A program made the position numbers and the translations under genes. From assembly GCF_040412425.1 (NCBI RefSeq), contig NC_089761.1, positions 23,446,644 to 23,510,643 on the forward strand: a stretch of DNA of 64,000 nucleotides, in the 5' to 3' direction. The stretch is from Macrobrachium rosenbergii (taxonomy: Eukaryota; Arthropoda; Malacostraca; Decapoda; Palaemonidae). A model generated the notes under the pieces. That model was not told where the DNA came from, did not search any database, and worked only from the letters and a program-made list of their open reading frames with translations. Positions within the stretch are counted from its first letter, which is position 1; every line of letters begins with the position of its first letter. Below, one piece after another: positions 47,101-59,100 of this stretch.

Positions 47101-50100
47101 TATCAGAGCTCATTTACATTTTCTATTATTCAAGTTTTCTAGTGCACTGTCTGAGGGGAGGAGGGTGGGCACTATGATTATACTCTGTCTGCCAGGTAGT
47201 ATGAACAAACTTTATTTTATCATTAAATATCATTTGTTCATGCAACTTACCTGTCAGATATATATATAGCTGGATCCCACCATTGGAGGTGGGAAAGAAG
47301 ACAGAATAGGATTTAGAAACAAATATATGTAGGCGATTGGCCTTGGTTCCTGCAGTAGCATAGCTGACTTCGTGATTACAGTCACGAAGCCTGCTTCTGC
47401 TTTACTACAGTCTCCAGCAAGGTAGTGACCTATATAGCTGGTGAGTTCTAGATGATCTGTCCACGGGGGCATGACCACAAAGGGACTAGATCATAAGACC
47501 AACACAGCTTCGACATGCCCTCTCCTGGTCCTGGGAGTCCGACAGAGGTCAGGCCTATGTTAGCATAGCTGACTTCGTGATTACTGTCACCCAAGCCTGC
47601 TTCTGCTTTACTAGAGTCTCCAGCAAGGTAGTGACCTATATAGCTGGTGAGTTCTAGATGATCTGTCCATGGGGGCGTGACCACAATGGGACTAGATCAT
47701 AAGGCCATACTGTGAGGGCAAAAAGGAGCAACGACCAACCACCTGACCTAGAGCGTCAACAGGTCCTGCGAAGGGACACCAGATCGGGGAAGCCTCCGTA
47801 ACCCTCTTGCGGCTTTCGACATGCCCTCTCCCTGGTCCTGGGAGTCCGACAGAGGTCCAGGCCTAGGCGTTATGGGACGGATCTGACGTAAAAAAACAAA
47901 ATCAAGATTAAAATATACTTCCTAACCTCTAAAGGATAGGATGAGTATCGCTCCCCTGCCCGCAACACTGTGTCTGCAGAAGCGACAACAGGTCCTGCCG
48001 AAGGGACGCCAGATCGGTGGGAAGCCCCGTAACCCTCCTGTGGCTTTCGACTTGCCTCTCCCTGGTCCTGGGAGTCCGACAGAGGTCCAGGCCTAGAAGT
48101 GTTATGGGGCCGATCTGGAGTGCGGAAACGTATGGTCCTAGCGAATAGCAGTCTTCGTATGTCGTCTTCACGTCCCGCAAGTAATGTGAAGTTAACACCA
48201 ATTCGCCAGAAGGTGGTACCCAGAAGATCGCAAAGGGACATGTTCTTCTGGAAAGCCACCGAGGTTGCAATGGCTCTAACCGTGAGCCTTAACTTCAAAA
48301 AGACTCAAGTCACTGTCTTGAACATTCCGGAAAGTGCGTCTAAAATGGTGCTTCTAAAAAAAGCATGCCAGTGCATTCTTAGAAAGAGCAAACCGGCCTC
48401 TTGACAGAGCACCACAGACTGTCCGAAGGACCTCGACTTTCCCAAGTCTTCTGCAAATAAAATTTGAGAGCCCTGACAGGACACATGACTCTTTCTGGTT
48501 CATGTCCGAGAATTTCGTCATACCCTTAATCTCGAAGGTCCTGGGCCAAGGGTAGACGGGTTCTCGTTTTAGTAAGAACATACGGCTTAGAGAACATACT
48601 GCATTATGGCCTCTAAAACCTACATGATTATTGATAGCCTGAAGTTCACTAACTCTCTTCGCCGAGGCAGAGCAGTTAGGAAAAAACCTTCCTTGTCACA
48701 TTCTTGAGGCCGAAGAAAGAGGCTCGAAGGTATTTGACATAAAAAATTTAGGGCGACATCCAGGTTCCAGGGGCGTCCTGGAATGAGGTACCTTGACAGT
48801 CTCAAAGGATCTCAAGAGATCGTGAAGATCCTTGTTGTCGGCTGATAGTCTGAATGCAGTTAGACTCAGAGCGGGGAAGTTTTGAGGTACCTTTTGAAAT
48901 GGGGCTGCCTGAGCAGATCTACCAAGGGACGTCCCCATAACCTCCACAGCTCCTGACATACTTCCTCGTGAAGGGTCCACTCGGTCGGTAGAAGCTGCCG
49001 CTGTCGACCCGAGAAGGTCCGCGGATATTCTCCACTCCTGCAAGAACCTCGCAAGGATCGTGATCCCCGCGCATGGGCCCAAAGCAGGATCTCCTTCGCC
49101 AGGGCGAACAGGGACCGGGGAACGCAGTTCCTCCTGTTTCTTGAGGAATGCCAGGGCTGTGGGGTTGTCTGAATTTACTTGTACGACTCGGCCTGACACT
49201 TGGCTCCCCCGAAGGATTGAAGGGCCAGCAGGATCGCCCTAATTCCTTGAGATTGATGTGCCAGGACACCTGTTACCCTCTCCAGGTGCCTGACACTTTC
49301 TCCCCTCCTAGTATTGCTCCCCCATCCCTCCCTGGGAGCGTAGGGGAAAACAACACCAGGTCGGGGCTCTGAAGGCATAGAGAAACCCCTTCCGCCAACC
49401 TCGAGGGTCGAGCCACTACCTCAGGTGAATCTTGAAAACGGAGAGATCTTCAGGGTCTCCTCTAGATTCTCCTTGTCTATTCAGTTTTCCGCCAGGAAAA
49501 ACTGGAGCTGCCTGAGAGAAGTCTTCCCAGGGAAACAAACTTCTCCAGAGAGGAAATGGTCCCCAGCAAACTCGTCCATTCCCTCACCGAGCATATTTCC
49601 TTCCTTAGGAAGGATGAGACTTTCTAAGCATTGCTACTGGACGTTCCTGGGATGGAAAAGCTTGAAAAGCCACTGAATCCATCTGAATCCCCAGATGAGC
49701 GATGGACTGCGCCGGGATCAGATGGGACTTTTCTTCGTTCACTAGAAATCCTAGGACTTTGTCAACTCTAAATTCGCATTCAGGTCCTCCAGACACCTTG
49801 ACTGTGAAGAGGCTCGGATGAGCCAATCGGCCAGGTAAAGCGCAGAGACGAATACCCGCCAAGTGAAGCCATCTCGCCACATTTCTCATGATAAACGTGA
49901 AGATCATGGGAGCTGTGCTTAGCCGAAGCAAAGAGCTCTGCATTGAAACACTCGTCCCCCTAGTACAAACCTCAAATACTTCCCTCGACTGGGGATGTAT
50001 GGGAACGTGAAAGTAAAGCGTCCTGTAAGTCCCAGAGCGACCATCGAATCTCCTGGTCTTAATGCTCCTAAAACAGACTGGGACGTCTCCATCGTGAACT

Positions 50101-53100
50101 TCTCCTTCACCATGAAGCGGTTCAGTCTACTGACATCAAGGACTGGACTCAATCCTCCCGACTGCTTCGGAACTAGGAACAGTCGGTTGTAGAATCCTGG
50201 GGAGTCCAGCTCCAGGACTTGCTCCACAGCTCTGGCTCGAGCATTTGCTCTAATAGCTCGAAAAGGATCTGTTGCTTCTCTTGAAGGAATGAGGACGACA
50301 GATCCCTGGGCGACGTGCACAGAAGTGGTGAGTCGAGAAAGGGGATCTTGTATCCTCTCTCGATAACTTCAAGGGACATGTCTGCCCCTCTTACTCTCCA
50401 GGCTCTCGCAAACGAAAGAAGCCTGGCTCCTACAGGTGTCTGGAGGCGCTGCAAATCACTTCCTGCCCCAAGGTTTAGGCGGGGCTCCGCCCTGAAAAGA
50501 CCTCTACCTCGGGAGAAGATCTAGAGGAAGAAGCTCCTCCACGAAAGGGCTTCTACTTCCTGGAGGTCTGACCCGACAACGACATCAAAGGACTGCGGGC
50601 GTCTTGACGAGTGGGCCAAGAGGTCTTGAGTGGCCTCCTTCAAGCTGGAGGAGAGATCCTTGAACAAGGACTGGGAAGAGATGGCTCAAACGGGAGAACA
50701 GCAAAGCCCTCTGCTGACGGAGAAACTGACTTTGCAAAAGTATGACGCCAAAGGCATCTGGTGTTCCCAGGCGGTCACCCATCCAAGTACTGACCAGACC
50801 CAACGTTGTTTAACTCTCGCTGATCGCACGAAGCGGTGCTCAACGTGGTATGGCCGTTGGCTGAAGTAGGGCCATAGGCTGTAAAGTTACAGTACAAGGC
50901 CTCTTCTTCAAGAGGCCTGTACAAAAGAGGGAAGCCAGTTCCTCTGAGCCATCCTGACTGCCTTGTCCATGCAGTTCAACACGCTGGACAGCTCCCCCAG
51001 GCAGATCAGTCGGGACTCCCTAATCCTGACGTCTAGAGCCCCAAACACCAGTCCAGGAAATTGAAGACCTCCATGGTTCGAAACAGTCCTTTCAAATGGT
51101 GATCCGTCTCCGACATAGTCCAGGACACTTTGGCAGCCGACAGGAGGGACCTTTGGCGTCGACCAAGCTAGCGAAGTCTCCCTGGGACAACGAAGGAACT
51201 CTTGAGCCGACGTCCTCCCGGTCTCTTACCACATACCTGCCTTGCCGCTCAGCTTGGACGGAGGCAGGGCAAAGAAATCTTGCCTTGGGTCTTCCTTCCT
51301 CCATCCAAGTGTTAACCTTCTTGAAGGCCTTCTTCGTCGCCAGAGACGAAAGTCATCTTGACAAACCCCGGCGCTCTCCTCGTCTAGGACAAAGCAAACT
51401 GTGTGGAGGAGGAGAGAGTGGCCGAGGGTTTGAAACTTGTCGCCAAACAAGTCCTTAAGAAAGGCCGGCTAACACCTGGTAGTCCGTGAGACGCGAGGAA
51501 GGGGGAAGCTGCTCAGGACTGCAGGCTCCGACTCACAAGAGACTTCTCCCTCTTCAATGGGAGAAACGAAGGCCTTGTGGTCCAACACGCAGATGGGATC
51601 TCGCTTCCCGCAGACTTTGATTGCTCTGAAGCTTCACCCGAGCAACCAAAGAGGCGTCCTCGAGAGTCCATCTGGCGCTCCTGCACGGCAGCAGCGGAGG
51701 CCTGGCGAGCAGCTACAGAAGCGCCCAGGATAGCTGCTTGCGGAGCGTCACGATGGCGGTCAGCTGGCGCCCTGCGGCAGCGCGAGAAGCGCCCTGACGA
51801 GCAGCAGCAGAAGCGCCCAGGATAGCTGCTTTGCGAGCGTCACGCTGGTGGTCCAGCGGCGCCCTGAAGAGCAGCTACAGAAGCGCCCAGGATAGCTGCT
51901 GCGGAGCGTCACGATGGCGGTCCGGCGGCGTCCTGCATGGCAGCAGAGGAGCGCCCTGGCGGAAGCTACAGAAGCGTCCAGGATAGCTGCTTGCGGAACG
52001 TCACGATGGCGGTCCAGCCGGCGCCCTGCACGGCAGCGCAGAGAGAGCGTCCTGAAGAGCAGCTACAGAAGCGTCCAGGATAGCTGCTGCTGGGGCGTCA
52101 CGCTGCAGCAGAGCGTCACGATGGCGATCTAGCGGCGGTGAACACGACTGGGAGGCGAAGCATGCTTGACAGAAAGGCCCCCAGTCAATATATTGTGAAA
52201 TAGGCTACCTACTTGGGAAGTCTCAACTCCGCTTAGCCTACGAAAGTACTAGAATTTGGCTCGCCTCGTACGTTGGGCAGGTAGATTTAAATCAGTCTCG
52301 GCGAGATAAAACCTATTCTCGTCGTTTTAACTAAAATTATGGTAGGTTATCTCCTCACCCCTGACTAAAACTAATGTTTGATACCCGACCTGAGTAAATT
52401 ATGGCATCAGCTAGCGTTTACGTGCTACTTTGAACTTCATGGCGTTTGTTTACTTTTACTAGAGCAGCCATTTGCCTGCGTGGCGTCACTCGTCGCTGCT
52501 CTCGGTAGACTATCTCCAAAAAACAAACCTTACATTTCCTTTAATAACTCCATAAGTGTTTGATTTTGTTTTGCCTTCTCTTCCTCGATTCTGAAAGCTT
52601 TGTGGACATATCCTCTTCGAAAATCACATATACAGTCCGTTTTCAGCGTGCCACTTTGACTGACCCAGCGTTACTCTTTGTATATTGACTACCGCTCAAT
52701 CTATGCACCTTCGCAATAGATAATATTTGTTAGCCATCTTCCAGATGCAAAAGGAGCACTATTAGTGCGAGAATGAAATCCTGAACTAATAAGTGCTTGG
52801 GGTGGGAGGCAAAGTAATGATCATTTATCAACAAACCTGCCCCTACACCTCATGCATGTAAAAGTGAGGATCTACGAAACTTTGGTGGCCTCTTAAACTC
52901 ATTCACACAACATACTCTGAAGCTAGCATAACTAGATCAGACATCATCAAGAGCAATCAAAAGCAAATTCCACAAAGCGTATGCCAATCCACAATCAAGA
53001 CAAAACCAAAGTCAAATAGAATATACTTAAGTGGGAAATAACAAGTTCTGAGAAATCCAAAAGGAGGTACTGAAAACAGTTGTTGACAGTACCGTGACAG

Positions 53101-56100
53101 AAGAAAATCTGAATAGAAAATGGGAATGGTTCCTGATACCCGCCTCCAGCGGCAGGAATGAGTATTAACCACTGGCCCACTACGTGTGCAGTGAGTTTTT
53201 GGAATTCTGTGGGACTTGGAGAATACAGCTATATATATATCTGACAGGTAAAGTTGCATGAACAAATTCAAGCTTCCAAAGAATGTGATGTTCATTACAA
53301 AGAAGTAACAGAAGGTAATGGGAAATACAGAAAGAAAAAATCTCTTACAAAAAAAGTAACAATAAATTAACAAGTTAATATATGAATCACTAAAAATGTA
53401 CATGAATTATTAAAATACAAGAATTGTATTAGGGTAGTAATAAGCACGGTAAAATTTTTTGCTGGTATCATAAAAATATAAGGTAAGTTCAATTTCATTA
53501 CAGAGGAATAGTTAATAAATAAACCTCAAAATTAAGTTTACTAAAAGCAGAAACTGAAAATGAAAATATTTGGTAACAGCAGTCAAGTAAATGGTTAAGA
53601 AAATTAGCTTTGCATAGCGACCCCTTTGAAACCTTTAAAGCACTTGCATTAACGCTGTGATGTATTACAGAAACTTAATATAGCAGAGCACTTGCATTAA
53701 CACTGTGGTGTAACTACAGAAGCTTAATAGATCAGTTTAAAAATTTATCAAACAACATACATATTTCAGACTTTGCAGTCAGTTTTGCATATGCTATGGG
53801 CCTACTTGCATATAGGCTAATACAAGTAGCCTATCACTGAACTACAAAACTGTTGGTGGTAAAGGACAGTGTAAACAAGGTTTAAGGATTCTGTATGCAG
53901 TCAACGCTGTTCATCTAAAAACACATGACAACTATTAACAATCTTCCATGAATTTACCATACAAAGCTTTTCAATGACTAGAAACATATTGATGTCCTTC
54001 CAGGTGTAACTAAAAAACATCAAACCTGTGAAAAAGAGCAGCTGAATAACTGCAGCTCTTTGGGGATGGATGACTGATAGCAGTCTTGGGGAGCTAACTG
54101 AAACACATGAACAATTAAAAAGTTTCCAGTAAGCTGGCAAAGGACAGATCTTCAATCCATAATACCTAAATAGTGTCAAGATGGTCTAAAGAACACCCAT
54201 ATTTTACCAGGATTGAATGGCGAGCAGAATCTCCTGATCTGAACCCAACTGAAAATCTCTGGGGCTACATGATTCACATATAGTATAGTAGTCAAATCCA
54301 AACTAAAGAAACCTTGACCAAGCATGCAATTCTAAATGGGAATCTCTTTAGCTTGAATGCTAAGATAATGTTATGTGCAAAAAAACACTTGTGGGTTCTA
54401 TAACAAGGTGGTTGGGTACAGTAACAAGAGGGATTTGTTTACAAAACAGAGATAAAATGTACACTAACTGATGTGATTTGTAAAAATATTTTTTTCCCTC
54501 TTAGAAACCTAATCTTCATTCAATTTTAATTCTGTTTACATTAAAACCTTGAAATTATTTACTCCAAGTGATTTAAAAAAAAAAAAACAAATTGGCCTTC
54601 ATAAGTAGGTATTCTCCAATATTCATTACAGTAGTACCAAAACTCTTGTTTGAAGAATATCACTGACATCCAATATATTCCAAAGGGTTTTAAGGAAATA
54701 TAAAGTTTTCAGGAAAAATAAAGTTCTTGTTATAAGATTTACTTTTCCTTTTAATTTAGTGACCTATTCACTTAAATCTGGAAGGCATATGATTTGTTTG
54801 TCAAGCCAGAAATACAGAGAAATATGGAAAACAAATCTGATTATAATCCTGATCACTAATGTGTAGCTGCAAAGGTTATCAACTTCATGAGTTGCATGTT
54901 AGTGCTACATTCACTGTATATCAAGTACTTGTCTGAGAGATTCTAAGAATATTATCAGAACTTACTTCCATGATTAAACAGTACCAAAACTAATATTTTG
55001 TACTCACTGTTGCAAGATCTTTTTGTGTCCAATTTTTGGCCTGACGACCCTGCTGAATAAGCCTCCCAACATCGACTGTAATGCGTTCATGCTTCAATTC
55101 TTCAGTCTCCCGATCAAGTTTTGCTGTATTCATTGATGTTCCATGCTGTTTATTGGTAGCTGCGCCATCTGCAAGAGCATCAAAGATATTTAATAATACT
55201 GAAGTGGAAAAGTAACTAGCATAGAAACCATTGTCATTACACATAACAGCTTATTTTGTACTTTTAATTGATGGCTAGCCATGGTATGGGATTGAAGATT
55301 ATAGGCATTTTCTACAAACAAGAGTCAAAGGAATTTGATTCTGTAGTCTTGTTAGAGTACTTTACAATGATATGGTAATAATAACCAAAGAGGAGCACAC
55401 ACAAAACATGCAATTGACCAAATAGTTCTTTAAATGAAAATCCAAGACAACTACAGAGATGAAAATTGCTGCTGCAGCTGTCAGATTCCACTTTTGTGTA
55501 GAGTACACATAGCTTTCACTAAAGACATGAGAAAAACTTCCAACTTTTCTTAAGTAAAAGTCATATTCAAGTTATACACTATCAATTTTACATCAGCAGT
55601 GAGCCCTGCTCTAATTCATCACTTCCAAAATGTATAATTTTCATGTAAATTTTACATTACTGAATGCACACTTTTGAAAAATTATAAAAATACTGGTAAT
55701 TATATGTAACAGAGGGACATTTTTTAACTAAAGAAAATTAAGCAAATCAAATTATGCATGAATTAAAAACACAAAAGCTGTACACTGTGTAAGGCATAAT
55801 TATTTGGAAATACTGTGCTAGGAGTCCATTCTAGAAAACTTTGGGGAGGGCAACAATTTAACTTACACTTTGTTGTGGTTTCAACAACTGCTCCCTGTCT
55901 CCTAGCCTGATTCACAGCCTGCAATTAAGAACAACCTCTTCAGAAACAGAAATTCTCAGTACTATACATTTCCACACAGAATCAACCTCAAAAAGCCAAT
56001 AACATCAATAAACAAAATAAATTTACAAAGCAGAATTAGAAAATATGCACCCTTTCATCACAAAACATTAAAGAATTTAAAGTTACAGCAATAGCAACTG

Positions 56101-59100
56101 GTTTAAAACTTTTTGCACATATATATAATCATTTAAACAATTTGCATGAAACCACCTCAATTTGGTAAAGGATAATGTGTGCCTGTGGTAAGTATATCAG
56201 CAACACTTTACTAAATAAGTCTACTTCCCACAGCACTCCAGTTTTTCTGGACATCATCACCATAAGCTTCTGAAAATACTATTTTCAAGATTGGGCAAGA
56301 GGCACTGACTGAACCACACACCGGTATGGGCATCTACTCAGTACTACAGATGGGGGGACCCAGGTACAGTCTGAGTTAGGCACGAGCAGTGTAAGGGGGT
56401 GTAAGGGGGTTAGTGAGAGATGTGCTCATAAGGACAGTTCCAACCACAAACTCCCAAAGACAATGGAAAGCCTTCTGCTAACCAGAAAGATCAATCTCAC
56501 TAGACAAGTACCTTGGATCGTATCAGTCCAGACTGTGCAGTCAAGGCAATGTCTGAGCATACAAAATGCACAAACCTTAAGCCTGTTCAGAATGAGCTGT
56601 GTTGGACATGAGTAGTGTGTAAATATCACTGAGGGATATTTGTCCTTAGGATGGTAAAACAACACCTCGAATTATAATTCTTGAATGAGGTATCTGCCGG
56701 CAATGTACATCTGTTAAGCTCATAGTTGTGGAACTGTAGTTTGTGATGGGCACCTACCAATCAGAATAGGACGAATAGAGCATGCAAGCATGCACCATGT
56801 TACCCAGAATACCGTACTGCAAAGTGCTGTAACAGACCAGCAGGCTGACTGATAACTGCAAGGAGACTGTTTCCGTGACAAAACATCAGGAAAATGAAGT
56901 CTTTCACAACAGACAAAAATGCAGGGACATACAGAGCATACAGGCACAGAAGGTGGACAGCATGCTGACCATAGTAGTAGATGTGATCCTGTCCAGAATA
57001 AGGTAGTGACCATGAAAACTGAACCGGTAAGCAGTACTGAGGAGACTCAGGACCACAACCAAAAAAAATTCCAAAGAATCTGAACGATTAACTTTTCCTC
57101 CGGTGACGCTAAGAATATCACCATGGTAGAGTGCTAGTAGCTTAACAGTGGACTGATCAATAATATGATATCCATCACAACGAAAGACCTTCATGAGGAG
57201 GAGATGTAGGTGGAGACACGAGATCTTGACTAGACTAACTTGGTCCCCAAGGAAAGCAAGACCAGTGGTCCTCCTACATGAAATGGAACACACGACAGAA
57301 ATCCTGAAGAACCAGCACGAAGAGAGGCTTCTGACCATCTCTGTCTTAATAACACAAAGGCCATGATGGACAGAAGGCAAGGCCTCAAAGACAGAAGGAA
57401 GGGAGAACGATGAAAACCATGTTTTCTTCACTGACTTTGCTGTCCCTGAAGGCCCAAGGACAACAGGTGAAGCAGCCTCAGGGTTCCTCCGAAGCAGCAA
57501 CCCAATGTAAGGGGCTCTTGGCCATTATCAAAATGCCTCTTAAAGCTGAATTCCAGGTTTGCCATACGGGCGACTTGATAAGCCACCCAAAACCTGCAGA
57601 CTGGAATCTTTGGTTGTTGCAGGGACTTGGACAACCAGGATGAAAGAAATCACATACAGAGCTCAATTCCACAATCACCGTCTTGGAAGTCAGACAAAGA
57701 TCCGATGTACCTGGCACTGGCTGGTACATGGTGATATTTGGAAAACACTTTGGTACTCCAGAAAATTAAGAGGACAACCAGACATGCTCATCATCCAGAG
57801 GAGGATGATGAGCAAGAGGGGGTATATGAAGCATGGTATATGTCAGCACCTCCACCAAGACCATCATCCTGTCAGCCTTCAAGGATAAAGAATAATAATA
57901 ATTCTCAAAACCAACTTGTGCTTTAAGACCACAGCAGCAACAGAAACAACTTGACACAACAATGACCACATAAAATTTAATATATATATACCCACTGTCC
58001 ATTATTTATTGCTTCATATTTACTTATGTGCTGTAGGTGTTCATTCTTTGTTACCAGTTAGCTAAGTAGCCTAATAAGATAATGTGTTGCAAGACAAACG
58101 AACTATATTTCTAGGTTCTCATGTGGCTTGCCCAAAAAATTAGTTTTATATGAGAAATCAAAAAGTAAAGTTGGACAGCCAGGTGAGTAAAAACAAAAGA
58201 GAATGAATGAAAAATAAAAGGCAGACAGCACTGAAACTAGGGCCAAAGGGACACGAAGCAATCAGTCTCTAGTATCATTTAAAAAGTGACACACAAGGCA
58301 CTTATGGTAGCCCATATGAGGGGAGAGAGAGAAAAAAATCCTATGTCAAAGTTCACATTAGGTTGGTGAATACAAGGAAGAAATCCATGTAACTGAATAA
58401 AAATTTATTAATCTAACAACATTACTCAATCTGCAATACATTAGCCTACACTAGAGGGGTAGGTGTTACTACTGTAAAGACGAGACACTGTTAACAAAAT
58501 CTTTACAATATTTTCATCAGTATAAAGGTTATTAAAATACTGTAGTAATTAGGCTAGAGAGTAGGTATTACTATAAAGGTACGATACTGGTCAAAATGTC
58601 TTTATATTGTCAAATTTATAAATTGTTACTGATATAAAAGTCCACTTCACCAAGGATAAAAAAACATGTACTAAGGTAAGCTGAAGAAAACCTTCCAATA
58701 GTCTCATTCTACCTTAATTTCCAAAGACTGTAATGCTAACTTTCACAACTTAGAAGTCCCTAAACTTAACAGATGGCCTGAGGGTCTGCCTTTCTGGTAA
58801 GTAACAAAAGTTCATTCAAGTAACAAAAAACCCATGCTATTGCCTGCACCTGAATATTATCTAGATGCCTGACAGCGTAAAGCAATTCCACAATTCCTAA
58901 CACACACTAACCTGTACTTTACACTTAATATTCAATTTAAGAGATTCATCTAAAAATGTATCACACCTAAAATGGTAGCATAACAAAAAATAATCATAAT
59001 ACTTTAGCAGATAAGTACAGAATACCGCTAAGTTGAGGTCCTTTAAGTTTTGGTGTCACTTAAAAAAAATGGTCTTTGGAATCTAACCAGATAGGCCAAA

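Larger units (their letters stand above)
47233..53268 (-). mobile_element. DIRS-type tyrosine-recombinase retrotransposon, nearly full length
   Basis: The ends are inverted: TTTGTTCATGCAACTTACCT at 47234 and its complement with one extra T ending at 53268, each followed by a TATATATATAGCTG segment. On the minus strand the order is gag-like region (52140-50480), reverse transcriptase (50450-49600), RNase H (49270-48850) and tyrosine recombinase (48800-47930), as in DIRS1 elements; no integrase or DDE enzyme is seen. DIRS elements integrate through a circular intermediate by the recombinase, without target duplication. Coding is broken by many indels. Confidence 0.88.

Noticed and set aside
50747..50861. 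Functional 5S rRNA gene
   Set aside because: The copy is a few bases short in the middle, has an altered 3' end, stands alone and sits inside transposon coding DNA.
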